From Hyphococcus flavus (lineage in GTDB: Bacteria > Pseudomonadota > Alphaproteobacteria > Caulobacterales > Parvularculaceae), in assembly GCF_028748065.1 (NCBI RefSeq), contig NZ_CP118166.1:201501-265500 (forward strand): DNA of 64,000 nt, read 5' to 3'. How positions within the stretch are numbered: the stretch's first letter is position 1; the number at the start of each line of letters is the position of its first letter. Shown here piece after piece: positions 62,729 to 64,000 of this stretch. The translations under genes and the position numbers were made by a program. The notes beneath the pieces are model-generated. The model had not been told where the DNA came from and ran no database searches. It worked only from the letters and a program-made list of their open reading frames with translations.

Positions 62729-64000
62729 ATGAAGATGCGTGGCTTGACAGTCGTTACGGCGGCGGTTTTTGCTTTTTGCTCGTTATGTTCAGCGTTCGCG
62801 GCCGAAACCAGCGAAGAACTGATGCGCGAGGTGGTGGCGGCCTATGGCGGCGCAGATGCGCTAAATGCAATCCAGCAGCTTGAACTTGATTCAGCTGGTT
62901 ACTCGATCGCTCGTTACCAGAGTAGAACAACGCACGAACCTTATGACCGTCTGCCCATCCGGTCATTCGGCGCAATCGACTATGAAAACGATAGAGGCGT
63001 CTGGGAAAACATCAGCACCTGGCCGGGCGAGCTGAATATGGGCACAAGATCGATCGTCAATGGCGACGAAAGTGCGACGCTAAATACGATCCTGAGAACG
63101 TACAATGACGGGGCTATGATGTCCCTCGACTACATAAAACGGTCAACAGCATTTTGGCTTACGCCGTTGCTTGTCAGAGAAATGATGGAAAACGCTGACG
63201 AGGTCACCCTCGGTGAGCAAAAAGAGTTTCGCAACATCGCATATGATACGCTGCGATACCGTGATCGGTATACGGTTTATGTCAATCCCAAGACGCGGCT
63301 TATTAATGTCATATCTTCAACAGAAGGCGGCATGTGGGACCATACGATTGATGAAGACCAAAGGGTTGAAGTCATTCGTTTTTATGACGCCTATGTGAAG
63401 ACGCATGGCGTATGGTTCCCTACCCGTTACAACCAGTTTGTCGACGGCGTCGCAACGCAGGATCGCGGCATTTATTCACTTAAGATAAACCAGCCGATTG
63501 ATCGTTACTTGCAAGTGCCGGACGGATTTGAAACCGCTGACACCAGCGGCTATGGCGGTGAAGGATGGGACATCGCCGTACGTGAAGCTGGCGATGGCCT
63601 TTACGTTACTGGCAACGGTGAAATTCATGTTCTATTCGTTGAATTTGATGACTATTTCATAGCTTTGGAAGCAGGCAATTTTCCTTCGCACGCGGTCAAT
63701 ACGCTTGAAGCAATGAAGCCGTACATGAACGGCAAGCCTCTTAAGTATATCGTACCGACGCACCATCATGATGATCACGCCTGGGCCGTGCATGGTTACA
63801 CCCGTCTTGGCGCGAAAATACTGACGACGCCGGATAAGGAAGGTTTTCTGCGCAAACTGCTGAACCGTACCTACGGAGAGCATGGTCCAGTCGAAGACGC
63901 CGAGTTTGAATTTATTGAAGGTAACCGCCTGCATATCAGCGATAGCACCAACACGTTTGATGTGTTCGTGTGGCCAGACTCTCCTCATTCGGAGAACATG
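62729..64000 (+). CDS. Exported metallo-beta-lactamase-fold hydrolase (3' end outside window)
   Basis: 424 codons without a stop. GGAG lies 8 bases before the ATG. Signal peptide MKMRGLTVVTAAVFAFCSLCSAFA. A long N-terminal region of about 290 residues (YGGADALNAIQQLELDSAGY) resembles the lipoprotein-sorting-like half seen before MBL domains. The metal motif THHHDDHAWAVHGY is at about 349-360. The domain is incomplete at the window edge. Divergent from the AraC regulator, its likely control protein. Confidence 0.85.
   Translation, partial: MKMRGLTVVTAAVFAFCSLCSAFAAETSEELMREVVAAYGGADALNAIQQLELDSAGYSIARYQSRTTHEPYDRLPIRSFGAIDYENDRGVWENISTWPGELNMGTRSIVNGDESATLNTILRTYNDGAMMSLDYIKRSTAFWLTPLLVREMMENADEVTLGEQKEFRNIAYDTLRYRDRYTVYVNPKTRLINVISSTEGGMWDHTIDEDQRVEVIRFYDAYVKTHGVWFPTRYNQFVDGVATQDRGIYSLKINQPIDRYLQVPDGFETADTSGYGGEGWDIAVREAGDGLYVTGNGEIHVLFVEFDDYFIALEAGNFPSHAVNTLEAMKPYMNGKPLKYIVPTHHHDDHAWAVHGYTRLGAKILTTPDKEGFLRKLLNRTYGEHGPVEDAEFEFIEGNRLHISDSTNTFDVFVWPDSPHSENM

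Overview
The window is one 64 kb stretch of an alphaproteobacterial chromosome, probably from a marine or hyphomonad/parvularcula-like lineage. The evidence is a MipZ-type division ATPase, the alphaproteobacterial families DUF1489 and DUF1467, the typical order nuoN-birA-coaX-rnj-DUF1467, and a FecI/FecR/TonB-receptor uptake locus. The lineage is inferred from gene families only. There are no rRNA genes, no tRNA I can support, no CRISPR array and no insertion sequence.

Layout: (1) 1-9.6 kb: 3' end of a DEAD-box helicase, a diguanylate cyclase, a DnaJ-like membrane protein, mipZ, an orphan PapD-like chaperone, a SPOR lipoprotein, a DUF1489 gene, a membrane-anchored GH24 lysozyme homologue lacking its usual Asp, a split proline-rich gene with a PEP-CTERM-like tail, and mgtE. 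(2) 9.7-45.2 kb: the complete 14-gene complex I set on the minus strand in canonical order nuoA-N, followed by birA, coaX, rnj and DUF1467. The nuo genes are heavily interrupted. Inserted segments carry a small membrane protein coupled to nuoB and nuoC, a four-helix-bundle (S23) gene flanked by inverted repeats, a TonB-C-like protein, a borosin-type peptide N-methyltransferase homologue, a Zn-ribbon protein, two small membrane proteins behind an operator-rich promoter, a Tat-exported amidohydrolase, a PLP enzyme and a thioesterase. Others carry a nucleotide cyclase-NUDIX fusion with a second NUDIX enzyme, a GNAT, an H1/HU-like DNA-binding protein, a methyltransferase, two GIN-domain paralogues and two exported proteins. 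Intrinsic terminators lie between inserted genes and the next nuo genes, so the locus is probably several transcription units. (3) 45.3-49 kb: a CRTAC/ASPIC FG-GAP lipoprotein, a cytochrome c lipoprotein and a CitMHS transporter. (4) 49.2-64 kb: an FAD oxidoreductase, an ECF sigma factor and FecR, then a minus-strand uptake/catabolic block (intradiol dioxygenase, YceI, Ldh-type dehydrogenase, NTF2-like, FAH-family, TonB receptor, GPH-type MFS). It ends with an exported amidohydrolase, an AraC regulator and a divergent metallo-beta-lactamase-fold enzyme cut by the window edge.

The most interesting items are the cyclase-NUDIX plus NUDIX pair, the orphan SonM/OphMA-like methyltransferase, the apparent -1 frameshift joining two short ORFs at 7.6-8.2 kb, and the many insertions and internal terminators in the complex I locus.
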